A stretch of DNA of 22,348 bases, from NCBI GenBank assembly GCA_001768965.1, contig MEMY01000027.1, forward strand, positions 9,047-31,394. The letters are read 5' to 3'. The translations under genes and the position numbers were made by a program. Source of the stretch: an archaeon RBG_16_50_20 (GTDB lineage Archaea; Thermoproteota; Bathyarchaeia; 40CM-2-53-6). The notes under the pieces are model-generated. The model was not told where the DNA came from and ran no database searches. It was given only the letters and a program-made list of their open reading frames with translations. Shown in pieces: positions 1 to 7,381 of this stretch; the stretch's first letter is position 1; every line of letters starts with the position of its first letter.

Positions 1-1
1 C

Positions 2-232
2 AAGTTCGTTAAGGAAAAATTCGGTCATGAATCGGTCCAAGAGCTCGCTCAAGCATTGGCGCGAGGACAGATCTCATTGAAGACGCTACGGCATGAGGGG
101 GTCAAACCTGTTTTCCGGCTTCATCCTCCTTCCGGAGGCTTCGAGTCAAGCATCAAGAGACCTTTCAGAAGCCAGGGCGAGCTTGGCTATAGAGGAGAAG
201 GAATCTCGCACCTAGTGGCAAGGATGATGTGA
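2..232 (+). CDS. rpl30p: Large ribosomal subunit protein uL30 (L30p), C-terminal part
   Basis: An open frame enters from the left edge and ends at TGA 230-232, giving 76 residues. It contains KPVFRLHPPSGGF (residues 35-47 of the fragment) and ELGYRGEGI (60-68), the hallmark C-terminal segment of archaeal L30p, which in Pyrococcus reads KPVFRLHPPRGG and ALGYRGEKI. The protein belongs to the large ribosomal subunit. The N-terminal half lies outside the window. In most archaea this gene is followed by L15p and secY in the spc-type operon. Here the next gene is a cofE homologue 46 bases away, so the ribosomal operon appears to end at this point. Identity is secure from the motifs. Confidence 0.93.
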   Translation, partial: KFVKEKFGHESVQELAQALARGQISLKTLRHEGVKPVFRLHPPSGGFESSIKRPFRSQGELGYRGEGISHLVARMM

Positions 233-278
233 GTCCTCGGCGACTTCCTTCTAGAACGCCACCAACTCCTGATCATAA

Positions 279-1070
279 TTGGCTATTGAACAGTCGACTA
301 AGGCAACAGTTCTCCTTCCAGTTAGATTGCCTATCGTCCGACTTGGTCAGCGTCTGGAAAGGATTCTGCCTCAGGCACTGAGAAAGAACAGGTTCACTCT
401 CAGTGATAATGACGTTATTGCCATAGCGAGCAAAGTCGTTTCGGTGGCTGAACGACGGATCATCGCTCTCGACGAGGTTGAAGTATCTGAGAGAGTGGTC
501 CGAATCGCAAGGAAATGGCGAATCGATAGGAAGCTTGCAGCGCTGGTGTTAGACGAAGCCGATGCAGTCATCGGCGGTGTGCCCGGATTCCTGCTTACCA
601 TCAAGAACGGCATTCTGACGGCCAATGCAGGAATAGACCTAAAGAATTCCCCCGATAGAACTGCAATGCGATGGCCCCGTGACGCTGACGCCTCAGCAGC
701 TGCTATACGCAATTCGCTCGAACGCGAGTTTCGTGCTCGTCTCGGCGTCATCATAGTGGACAGCCGCGTGACGCCCCTGCGGCTAGGTACCGTCGGACTG
801 GCAATCGGCGTCTCCGGGATTGTTCCTCTACGTGATCACCGACGCATACGCGACCTTTACGGGCGAAAGACGAAAGTAACACAGACAAATGTTGTCGACG
901 ACCTCGCCTCATCAGCTCACCTACTTATGGGGGAAACCAAGGAGCAAATAGGAGCGGTCGTCGTTAGGAACGCGCCTGTTCTCTTTCGGGAGGACACCAA
1001 TTCGCGCTCGGCCCGCTTGGCGATGAGGAGATGTCTAATCGCCAGCAATTTCAACGTGCGTGGCCGTTAG
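279..1070 (+). CDS. cofE: Coenzyme F420-0:L-glutamate ligase-like protein (CofE family)
   Basis: 263 residues, close to the usual 240-260. CofE adds gamma-linked glutamates to F420-0 using GTP. Family landmarks seen here: an early VLLPVRLP strand (residues 11-18), NAGID (116-120), the metal-region segment starting DSR (161-163), AIGVSG (175-180), RDLYGR (191-196) and DDLASSAHLLMGE (207-219). The segment DSRVTPLRLG differs from the classic DTxGRxxRxG of methanogen and Archaeoglobus CofE. I recall similar DSR forms in Thermoproteota but could not check. The start is TTG, directly after an in-frame TAA at 276-278, so no longer form is possible. No Shine-Dalgarno site is visible, which fits a leaderless or short-leader mRNA. 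No other F420 genes are in the window. Family assignment is firm; exact substrate is less so. Confidence 0.85.
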   Translation: MAIEQSTKATVLLPVRLPIVRLGQRLERILPQALRKNRFTLSDNDVIAIASKVVSVAERRIIALDEVEVSERVVRIARKWRIDRKLAALVLDEADAVIGGVPGFLLTIKNGILTANAGIDLKNSPDRTAMRWPRDADASAAAIRNSLEREFRARLGVIIVDSRVTPLRLGTVGLAIGVSGIVPLRDHRRIRDLYGRKTKVTQTNVVDDLASSAHLLMGETKEQIGAVVVRNAPVLFREDTNSRSARLAMRRCLIASNFNVRGR

Positions 1071-1218
1071 CTCCCCGGATCAAACCTAGCCAAGACTCAT
1101 GTGCCTCGTCTGAGGGAAAGACTGACACCCATCGTCCGATGCCCAATAGGAAGATGCTGTCATGACTAGGCTCAGCGAGACCCACGCGCTCCATGCCATC
1201 CGTTCGACGGCACAGAAG

Positions 1219-1626
1219 TTAGTTGAAAGGATACGCCAAAACGAAACTGAAAATGGATAGAAAGACCCCCGTCATAATGAAAGGTGCAGCGCGAGACTGT
1301 GCCTTCCTGTGACTCTCTTCGCTCCAATCGTGCTCCGATTTCGTAACGCGATCCTTGACTTTAGTGACCGATAATGATCCAGCAATGTCCACTGCTCCCC
1401 CGAAGAAAAACAATAAGCCCGCTTGGGCAAGAGTGAACAGAGTGAAATAATGAAACATGTTCCGACTCAGAAGAACAGAATCTAGTGCCAACGCAACGGA
1501 ATCGGATAACAGTATCAGAGCAGTGTAAAGCGCTCCTCGCTTCGCGAGATTCAAAATGGATTGACGGGAAAGATCCATCTTTGCTGATTGCTCCGCTTCA
1601 CAATCGGAAGGCATGTATTCGCTCAT
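1219..1626 (-). CDS. Small three-TM membrane protein, unknown function
   Basis: I do not recognise a family. From the ATG at 1626 the product is 135 residues. It has a hydrophilic N-terminus, then three hydrophobic segments: TALILLSDSVALALDSVLL, FTLAQAGLLFFFGGAVDIAG, and a C-terminal FIMTGVFLSIFSFVLAYPF. A charged loop (KVKDRVTKSEHDWSEESHRK) lies between the second and third. The frame is open further upstream to a TTG at 1788, but that part has no membrane or domain signal. Internal ATGs at 1614 and 1578 are also possible; the one at 1578 gives a compact 119-residue core. No clear TATA box decides the start. It is convergent with cofE and lies downstream of, and on the same strand as, the M6-like gene. 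Confidence 0.6.
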   Translation of the reverse strand: MSEYMPSDCEAEQSAKMDLSRQSILNLAKRGALYTALILLSDSVALALDSVLLSRNMFHYFTLFTLAQAGLLFFFGGAVDIAGSLSVTKVKDRVTKSEHDWSEESHRKAQSRAAPFIMTGVFLSIFSFVLAYPFN

Positions 1627-1971
1627 CAGCCTTTCGCTTGCCTGGTCAATCAGGTACTCTACGCATCTTCCATTGAGCGATTCGCTTGAAGACCAGTCAT
1701 TAAAGGAATTCCTCAGGCCTTGTTCCGGTATCGGACGAGCGGAGAAGACCGTGCATCCATGGCCAAAGGTTACTGGCAACTCAAACAAATATCGCAGGCC
1801 ATCTTGCTACTGAGGTGTGTGTGCTGATAGGTGAAACTGAAAAGCGGAGCGGGTCCCTATCTTGTGGAATATCCTTATCCGCTAGAGTGCCGCACATGAT
1901 TCGACGCTAACCAGGTTGAAAATGAGCAAATGCCCAATCGCTCGGTCCGACGGGGTCCAGTCGGTCTACTA
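1627..1971. other. Long spacer with no supported gene
   Basis: This 345-base stretch separates two minus-strand genes. Part of it (to 1788) is an open minus-strand extension of the small membrane protein that may be untranslated leader or a true N-terminus. The rest shows no tRNA-like fold, no convincing ORF and no repeat array. GGAATATCC near 1870 is a short near-palindrome of uncertain meaning. Confidence 0.4.
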
Positions 1972-3474
1972 TCACTTATTCTTGAGCTGATATCTGAGAG
2001 CATACGCCAAAACAGCTACCGGGATTATTAGGGCAATATCTCCTAGTATGTCCAGAATTCTCTGAGTCAAATCAATCTGCTTGGCCCGATTGAACAAGTC
2101 GATTGCAGCTTGCGCACTCTGTTTGGCGGTTGTAAAATTCTTCGTGATGAAGGCCTGTTTCGCACTTTCGAGCTCACTGGTTCCACGAACAACAAGCGCC
2201 AAGCTCTCCGAAGAGACCAATGCCTGAGTCTCGGTTTTCAGACTTTCTGCGTTTGTGATCAGCTGAACCGCTTGGTAATAGTCAGACGGTATGTTAGCAC
2301 TGCTTGCTGTCGTTTCAGCTGATAGCGCGAGTGCTTCAGCTTCTCTGAACCTTCCTACGCTCAAGAGCGTGTGAGCGTTGTCCAGCAGCCTATTAGCCAG
2401 ATCTAGGCCCTCAATCCTGTTCTGGCTTTCAGCGGTGTTGATGGCGTCGTTTGCCCTTGACATGGCGTATAGTGTACGCTGAGCATCCCGCCAATCCTGA
2501 ACCACGCCGACAAGAATCCAGACGCCAGTCTCTGTTTGATTCAACGCGATGATGGAAAGGTCCCTATTGAGATCCCGAAAGATCGCCCTGCCCACATCGT
2601 CAGGTTGGAGAATTGCTCTCAATTGCAGGGATGCGTTGGTAGTGGAGGGCTCGAAGAGAATTACCACACCGTATTCCTGCAGAGTGTTCACATCGTACCC
2701 GAGCGGTTGCCGTACCTCAATCAGATATTGATCACCACTCTGGGGAAGAGCAATCCGCACGGCGAGAGTCTCCGCGCCAGTCATTTCAATCGGATTGACG
2801 AACAGAATGCGTCTAGCCGGCGTGGTGAAGGTAGTAATCTGCGTCTCATTAATCCAACCCAACAACATCTTAGACCATGCGGACATGTCGCCCTGACCGC
2901 CCGAAGCGATGTCGAGCTGTCCCAGACCAGATAGCTTGTTCCGATTATTCCACAACCCTATCATCAAAGCAGTGGACCGTGCATAGACAGACCAGTCGCG
3001 GTCCTCTTCAATCACCGCGAAAGCACCCACGGGGCCCGTTCTTGTCATGATTCGACTTGTCAGCGGGACGTAATCAGTGGTGAGACTTGGATAGAAAGAT
3101 AGTACTAGGAGCACTCCATCAAAAGATGTGAAATTGAAGGTTTGGGCCGCTGCTGAAAATGAGTCTCGCGCAATCGCGACGAGGTCTGATTGCTGGCTAG
3201 GGAGCCTGTATTGCTCATACAATCTTGGCAGCGTGATCCAGTCGGTCGCATTTCCTTCAATTGCTAGCTTACCGTAGGAAACATCGGCAAAGTATCGAGC
3301 AACTTGTCCGAAGAAGATGCGTCCGATTTCAAGACGGCTCGAGAGATGTTGAACCTCTGGGAACTCTGCAAGAACGAGCAAAACCCTCTTAGTGCCACAG
3401 ACGCATTCATATTGTCCGGAAATTGGCTCAAGATAGGAATTGGCCGCAAGCAGCACAAGAGCGAGCCCCAGCAT
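1972..3474 (-). CDS. Secreted M6-peptidase-like protein with destroyed zinc site (pseudoenzyme)
   Basis: 500 residues. The N-terminus is hydrophobic (about 1-14; signal or anchor). An M6 (immune inhibitor A-like) region follows: RVLLVLAEFPEVQH (30-43), FFGQVARYFADVSYGKLAIEG (54-74) and SAWSKMLLGWI (198-208), the last matching the conserved SAWxKxxLGWI of M6 proteins. The place of the HExxHxxGLxD zinc motif reads RSTALMIGLWN (166-176): all three ligands and the catalytic Glu are replaced, so hydrolysis is not expected. Residues about 335-465 are Ala-rich helical repeats, then one TM (about 472-493) and a basic tail. The frame is intact, so this is a maintained non-catalytic paralogue rather than decay. 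It may bind peptides or surface proteins (inference). The ATG at 3474 is preceded by a GGGGGG run; a slightly longer non-ATG start is possible. Confidence 0.78.
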   Translation of the reverse strand: MLGLALVLLAANSYLEPISGQYECVCGTKRVLLVLAEFPEVQHLSSRLEIGRIFFGQVARYFADVSYGKLAIEGNATDWITLPRLYEQYRLPSQQSDLVAIARDSFSAAAQTFNFTSFDGVLLVLSFYPSLTTDYVPLTSRIMTRTGPVGAFAVIEEDRDWSVYARSTALMIGLWNNRNKLSGLGQLDIASGGQGDMSAWSKMLLGWINETQITTFTTPARRILFVNPIEMTGAETLAVRIALPQSGDQYLIEVRQPLGYDVNTLQEYGVVILFEPSTTNASLQLRAILQPDDVGRAIFRDLNRDLSIIALNQTETGVWILVGVVQDWRDAQRTLYAMSRANDAINTAESQNRIEGLDLANRLLDNAHTLLSVGRFREAEALALSAETTASSANIPSDYYQAVQLITNAESLKTETQALVSSESLALVVRGTSELESAKQAFITKNFTTAKQSAQAAIDLFNRAKQIDLTQRILDILGDIALIIPVAVLAYALRYQLKNK

Positions 3475-3551
3475 CAGCCCCCCTTCTAAGATCCTGCCCG
3501 TACGGCTCCCCTCCAGGCGACAGCATGATCACTTCGTATGATGAACGCCTC

Positions 3552-3567
3552 TGACCTATTGACCTAT
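3552..3567. repeat. Tandem direct repeat of TGACCTAT (two copies)
   Basis: Two perfect adjacent copies of the 8-mer TGACCTAT (3552-3559 and 3560-3567) lie in the 129-base divergent spacer between the M6-like gene and the winged-helix gene, just upstream of an A/T-rich TATA-like stretch (3583-3599). The location fits an operator for one or both divergent genes, possibly bound by the winged-helix product. Function is inferred from position only. Confidence 0.4.
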
Positions 3568-3603
3568 CCAGAAAAGGGTTCCAACTAAAAGGTTATTATC
3601 TCA

Positions 3604-4044
3604 ATGCTTCAGCGGAACGCTGAGCGCAACATGCTGACCCAAGAAAAGGAGTTGGTTCATGACGTCCAATTCAAGACAATCTTCCGCGTCTACCTTTGTC
3701 TGCTCAAGCTGAGGGAAGCATCAACTAAGGATGTGCAGAGAGCAATGGTATTCCCGACCCCTGCCCAAGCAAAATACCACCTGAAGAGACTTGGGGAAAT
3801 AGGGCTGGTTGAGCTATTGGATAATGGTGATTTCAGAGTTGTGTCAAGAAAGTTCGGAATACTTCGATTCTTCTTCAAGGCGCGCAACATGATGATACCG
3901 ATGAGCCTCTTCTACACGACTTTCTTCGCACTAGTCACGATCTTGCTCTACCTCAGAGGACCAAGTTTGGAGCTAATCCTGCTTGGCGCGTTGGTAACGG
4001 CGAAGGAAGCGGCTGACACGTACTCATACTTTGCTATGCTATAA
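3604..4044 (+). CDS. Membrane-anchored winged-helix DNA-binding protein
   Basis: 146 residues from ATG 3604, or 137 from ATG 3631. Residues about 22-82 look like a winged helix-turn-helix: KTIFRVYLCLLKLREASTKDVQRAM, then a recognition-helix-like segment AQAKYHLKRLGEIGLVEL, then a short wing. Two TM segments follow (about 97-117 and 121-141), giving a DNA-binding domain tethered to the membrane, a layout common in archaea. The TATA-like A/T stretch at 3583-3599 is too close for a leaderless start at 3604 and suits the start at 3631 better. The gene lies between a divergently oriented protease-like gene and the peptide-transporter operon, so it may regulate either. The exact target cannot be read from the sequence. 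Confidence 0.78.
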   Translation: MLQRNAERNMLTQEKELVHDVQFKTIFRVYLCLLKLREASTKDVQRAMVFPTPAQAKYHLKRLGEIGLVELLDNGDFRVVSRKFGILRFFFKARNMMIPMSLFYTTFFALVTILLYLRGPSLELILLGALVTAKEAADTYSYFAML

Positions 4045-4063
4045 ATTCTTTCGGACTTCGGAA

Positions 4064-4132
4064 AATAGTTTCCAATCGAGTCGAAAACACTGATCGCGTC
4101 TGTTTCGCACGATACACTCTTAGGAAACTATT
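4064..4132. promoter_or_regulatory. Perfect 10-bp inverted repeat with nested second repeat upstream of the binding-protein gene
   Basis: AATAGTTTCC (4064-4073) is the exact reverse complement of GGAAACTATT (4123-4132), with a 49-base spacer. Inside the spacer, TCGAAAACA and TGTTTCGC form a second, slightly imperfect inverted pair. Together they could form a long hairpin or serve as paired operator sites. They end 24 bases before the TATA-like box of the peptide transporter. The winged-helix gene immediately upstream is a candidate ligand. Confidence 0.45.
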
Positions 4133-4156
4133 GCACGGCCGTTTGACTTGCAAAGT

Positions 4157-4165
4157 CTTAAAAAC
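4157..4165 (+). promoter_or_regulatory. Probable TATA box of the peptide-transporter operon
   Basis: CTTAAAAAC lies about 43 bases before the TTG start of the binding protein. With archaeal spacing (start of transcription about 26 bases downstream), the mRNA would begin near 4188, leaving a leader of about 16 bases that contains GGAG (4189-4192). Confidence 0.45.
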
Positions 4166-4203
4166 AATCCTGGCTTGCCTCTAGGTACGGAGTATAAGAA
4201 AAT

Positions 4204-6258
4204 TTGTCGCGTAAAGCAATTACCAAAGTGCAGGCAGCTATTGTAATCGTAGTAATCGTCGCAGCAGTCGCAGCAGGCGCATACTTTACAATTCCACAGG
4301 GACCAGTTACCCCGCCAGTTGCTCCAGTCCAGAACCCGGACACCTTCATTGAGGAAACCATTGGTCAACCGGATACACTCGACCCAGCTACTGACTATGA
4401 GACAGCTGGCGCAAACTTGATTCAAAACGTCTACGAGCAACTACTCTTCTTCAAGGGCGACAAGGCAGATCAGGTTGTTCCGTGGCTGGCTGAAAGCTAC
4501 GACCTCAGCCCGGACGGATTGACCTACACGTTCCACCTGCGAAGCGGCATAACCTTCACAGACGGAACACCCTTCAACGCTGACGCCGTCTACTTTAGCA
4601 TAATGCGCGCCATAATCATGGATGACCCAGATGGTCCTGTCTGGGCCGTCTCTCAAGTCATTCGTGGTGGCGCCAGCTACAGCAAGCAATACAACAATGC
4701 TGGGCCAAGCGCTCCCGACGGATATGGCGACACTTACACCCAAGCCCAAGTAGATGACCTTGTGAACGCCAAACCGGTTGAGGTCCTCGATCCAATGACT
4801 GTCGCCATTCACCTTGAACGCCCGTATGCGGGTTGGACCTTCGTTATGGCGTTCTCTGTGACGGCAATCGTGAGTCCGACAGCCATCAAGGCACACTGGA
4901 CCGCGCCCACTGATGGTACAGGGTACCTTGAGGGTATGACCGCAGGTGACTACCACAACGAACTCAACCCGTGGCCGTCCGAGAACATGGTGGGCACAGG
5001 CCCATACATGCTCTCATCATGGGACAAGGCAACACAAACCCTCATCATGGTACGCAATGAGAACTATTGGGGTGGACCCGACAAGAGAGGTCTAGCACCA
5101 ATACCCAACGTTATCATCAAAGGCATCGATGACGCCAACACGAGAATTCTCGACTTCAAGGCTGGAGCAGCCGATGTTGCCGCAATTCCGGCGACCGGCG
5201 GTTTGATCTTCCAGTTCGTCGACGAGGACACTTGGTTCAGTACAGGCAACCTGAAGGTACTGAGCCCTGACTACCAAGTGTACCCGCAGTGTCCGCCAAG
5301 TCAGCCCGTTCAAAACAAGTGCTTGTGGCCAGCTTTCGCCAACTACTTCATGGGCTTCAATCAGAAGATTCGTGGAGCCGACCGACAACCGCAAGCCTTC
5401 CAACCCTTCTCGGACATAAGAATACGCAAGGCCTTCACACTAGCGTTCAACAGAACATCATACATCAATGACGTCGTCCAGGGCTTCGCAATTCCCGCCA
5501 CTCAGATCATCCCGCCAGGGATGTTCGGATACGACCCAAGCATTGGTGAGACTCCCTACGACCCCGATACGGCTAAGCAACTCCTAATGGAGGCCGGGGC
5601 GAACCCAACGGTCCCCGAGAACGCATTCAGCCCTGACGCCCCCCAGACCGTCGAGATCTCTTACAACTTGGGCAATACCGCCCGTGAGACTGCAGCCACC
5701 ATCATCGCTAACACCGTCAATGGTTTCGCGGAAGACACAGGACTATACGCACGCGTTGTCGGCCTAGCCTGGCCTCAATTCCTCGGCGCCCTGCGGGCTC
5801 GACAAATAAGTGTGTTCTTCCTGGGTTGGATTGTTGACTACGTGGACCCAGACGACTTCCTCGTACCCTTCGCACACGCAAGTGCCGGAACCTTCGCCCT
5901 AAGAATGGCTTACAACAACCCCGACGTCACAAAAATGATTGACGAACAGGCAACCATATCAGACCCAACACAGAGACTTGAAGTGATAAACAAACTTCAA
6001 CGTATGGTAAACGACGATTGGGCCTTCCTGTGGTTGACCTACGGCACTGCAAGTCAGGTTTCTCGGGCATGGGTGCACGAGAGAGCTGGCGCGTCAGTAG
6101 CCGCAGGAATCAGCAGCTATAACCAAGCAATATACGGATACTACTTCTACGAGATCGAGAAGGGCGGACAAGCTTCAACCGGCTTGATCCAAACACTACT
6201 CAGCACATTCCAGCTATTGCCTGCCATAAGCTCCTTCTTTGTGAAGAAGAGCCATTAA
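4204..6258 (+). CDS. Peptide/oligopeptide ABC transporter substrate-binding protein (SBP family 5)
   Basis: 684 residues. An N-terminal hydrophobic segment (about 9-28) after SRK is the signal or anchor, and a Pro-rich linker (PQGPVTPPVAPV) follows. The family 5 solute-binding domain then runs almost to the end: GQPDTLDPATDYETAG, VPWLAESYDLSPDGLTYTF, LRSGITFTDGTPFNADAV, GTGPYMLSSW and IRKAFTLAFNR are typical DppA/OppA segments. A hydrophobic C-terminal tail (LLPAISSFFVKKSH) may be a second membrane contact. The length exceeds the usual 520-600. It captures peptides or similar solutes outside the membrane and hands them to the permeases encoded downstream. The start is TTG; no upstream ATG is available in a sensible position. 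Peptide specificity is inferred from operon type; sugars or other ligands are possible. Confidence 0.9.
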   Translation: MSRKAITKVQAAIVIVVIVAAVAAGAYFTIPQGPVTPPVAPVQNPDTFIEETIGQPDTLDPATDYETAGANLIQNVYEQLLFFKGDKADQVVPWLAESYDLSPDGLTYTFHLRSGITFTDGTPFNADAVYFSIMRAIIMDDPDGPVWAVSQVIRGGASYSKQYNNAGPSAPDGYGDTYTQAQVDDLVNAKPVEVLDPMTVAIHLERPYAGWTFVMAFSVTAIVSPTAIKAHWTAPTDGTGYLEGMTAGDYHNELNPWPSENMVGTGPYMLSSWDKATQTLIMVRNENYWGGPDKRGLAPIPNVIIKGIDDANTRILDFKAGAADVAAIPATGGLIFQFVDEDTWFSTGNLKVLSPDYQVYPQCPPSQPVQNKCLWPAFANYFMGFNQKIRGADRQPQAFQPFSDIRIRKAFTLAFNRTSYINDVVQGFAIPATQIIPPGMFGYDPSIGETPYDPDTAKQLLMEAGANPTVPENAFSPDAPQTVEISYNLGNTARETAATIIANTVNGFAEDTGLYARVVGLAWPQFLGALRARQISVFFLGWIVDYVDPDDFLVPFAHASAGTFALRMAYNNPDVTKMIDEQATISDPTQRLEVINKLQRMVNDDWAFLWLTYGTASQVSRAWVHERAGASVAAGISSYNQAIYGYYFYEIEKGGQASTGLIQTLLSTFQLLPAISSFFVKKSH

Positions 6259-6259
6259 A

Positions 6260-6293
6260 GGGGCCATAAGTGAGCCCCGTCCCCAATTTTTTT
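6260..6293 (+). terminator. Stem-loop and T-run after the binding-protein gene
   Basis: GGGGC (6260-6264) pairs with GCCCC (6274-6278) across a 9-base loop, followed by a run of seven T (6287-6293). It begins 2 bases after the stop codon. It probably ends or weakens transcription, so that the binding protein is made in excess of the membrane components, a common pattern in binding-protein operons. The T-run merges into TTTAAGAAA (6291-6299), which could serve as a TATA box for the downstream genes. Confidence 0.6.
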
Positions 6294-6372
6294 AAGAAAC
6301 GCTTTCGTTGGTGAGGTTCCTACATGTTAGGGTGAACGAACCACGAAAATTTGGGAGTACATAGTTCGCCGT

Positions 6373-7374
6373 TTGTTCCTTCTTGTTTTCGTGCTTATTG
6401 GCGTCACCATGATAACGTTCTTCTTGTCACAGGTGCTTCTTGACCCGTTAGCCCTCTATATGACTGAGCGGACTCGTGAAGATGCGATTCCTGCGATCAT
6501 TGCCTACTACCATCTGAACGATCCGTGGCCTATCCGGTACGTTACTTATGTCTGGAATCTACTCCAGGGAGACTGGGGATATTCTAGATCTCTCTCTCAA
6601 CCCGTGCTTGTTGGCATGGCGGCGAGGTTTCCGGCCACAATGGAACTTGCAACCATCGCGATAATATGGACGCTGGTCGCCGGTATCCCCTTCGGAATTA
6701 TTTCTGCGCTAAAGAACAACAAGCTCCCCGACCACGTTTCCCGTTTGGTCGCACTGACAGGGGTATCCACACCTGTCTTCTGGTTGGGTTTGATTCTTCA
6801 ACTTGTGTTCTTCTATTACTTCTATTTGCTCGGTCTCCCGCATCTTCCTTCAAGCGGAAGATATGATACAACCTTGGAGATCAAAAACCCGGTCCAACAA
6901 ATAACTGGCTTCATGGTCTTAGACACACTGCTGACCGGCAACCTCGTCATGTTTCAAGATGTTCTTGCCCACCTAGTCCTGCCATCCTTCGCGCTTGGTT
7001 TCATTTCCCTTGGAGTCATCATGAGGATCATGCGATCAAGCATGCTGGAGGTTCTAAGACAAGACTACATAATTTTGGCTCGATCAAAAGGTCTTTCCGA
7101 GAGGGTTGTGATCTACCGCCACGCCCTCAAGAATGCCATGATCCCGACAGTCACGATTGCTGGATTGGCTGTGGCCGGTCTCTTAGGGGGTGCACCTTTA
7201 ACAGAAACGGTCTTCGCTTGGCCTGGCATGGGTAGACTCGCTGTTAACGCGATCGGAAGAAATGATGCGCCTTTGATAATGGGATTCACTTTGATCGCAG
7301 CATTGATACTTGTGTCAGCGAACCTCATCGTTGACATTCTATACGCTTACCTTGATCCACGCATCAAGTATTGA
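6373..7374 (+). CDS. Peptide ABC transporter permease (DppB/OppB-like), start region disrupted
   Basis: 333 residues from TTG 6373, with about six TM segments. The conserved permease loop is present: MLEVLRQDYIILARSKGLSE followed by HALKNAMIPTVT, the ATPase-contact EAA region. The true N-terminus is likely further upstream. The frame before the TTG encodes KIWEYIVRR, the standard cytoplasmic lead of DppB, and is open back to a TAG at 6328-6330, but holds no ATG, GTG or TTG. A Shine-Dalgarno-like GAGGT (6313-6317) stands 6 bases before ATG 6324, which reads MLG then TGA. Removing one G of GGG at 6330-6332 would join it to this frame as MLGERTTKIWEYIVRR. So either a one-base error, a mutation or a +1 frameshift is involved. 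Confidence 0.85.
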   Translation: MFLLVFVLIGVTMITFFLSQVLLDPLALYMTERTREDAIPAIIAYYHLNDPWPIRYVTYVWNLLQGDWGYSRSLSQPVLVGMAARFPATMELATIAIIWTLVAGIPFGIISALKNNKLPDHVSRLVALTGVSTPVFWLGLILQLVFFYYFYLLGLPHLPSSGRYDTTLEIKNPVQQITGFMVLDTLLTGNLVMFQDVLAHLVLPSFALGFISLGVIMRIMRSSMLEVLRQDYIILARSKGLSERVVIYRHALKNAMIPTVTIAGLAVAGLLGGAPLTETVFAWPGMGRLAVNAIGRNDAPLIMGFTLIAALILVSANLIVDILYAYLDPRIKY

Positions 7375-7381
7375 GGAATGG

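Noticed and set aside
91..105. CATGAGGGGGTC occurs both in the L30p gene and in the hairpin at 21221.
   Set aside because: Several shared 12-mers are expected by chance in a window of this size, and one copy is within a conserved protein.
1071..1218. Spacer after cofE examined for a tRNA because of TTCGA-like bases near 1202.
   Set aside because: No acceptor stem, anticodon arm or T-arm pairing can be formed around it.
2536..2934. A 132-residue plus-strand open frame.
   Set aside because: It is antisense to the M6-like gene, whose protein has recognisable family segments throughout this part.
4441..4956. A 171-residue minus-strand open frame.
   Set aside because: It lies wholly inside the binding-protein gene, has no domain pattern and reflects codon bias on the opposite strand.
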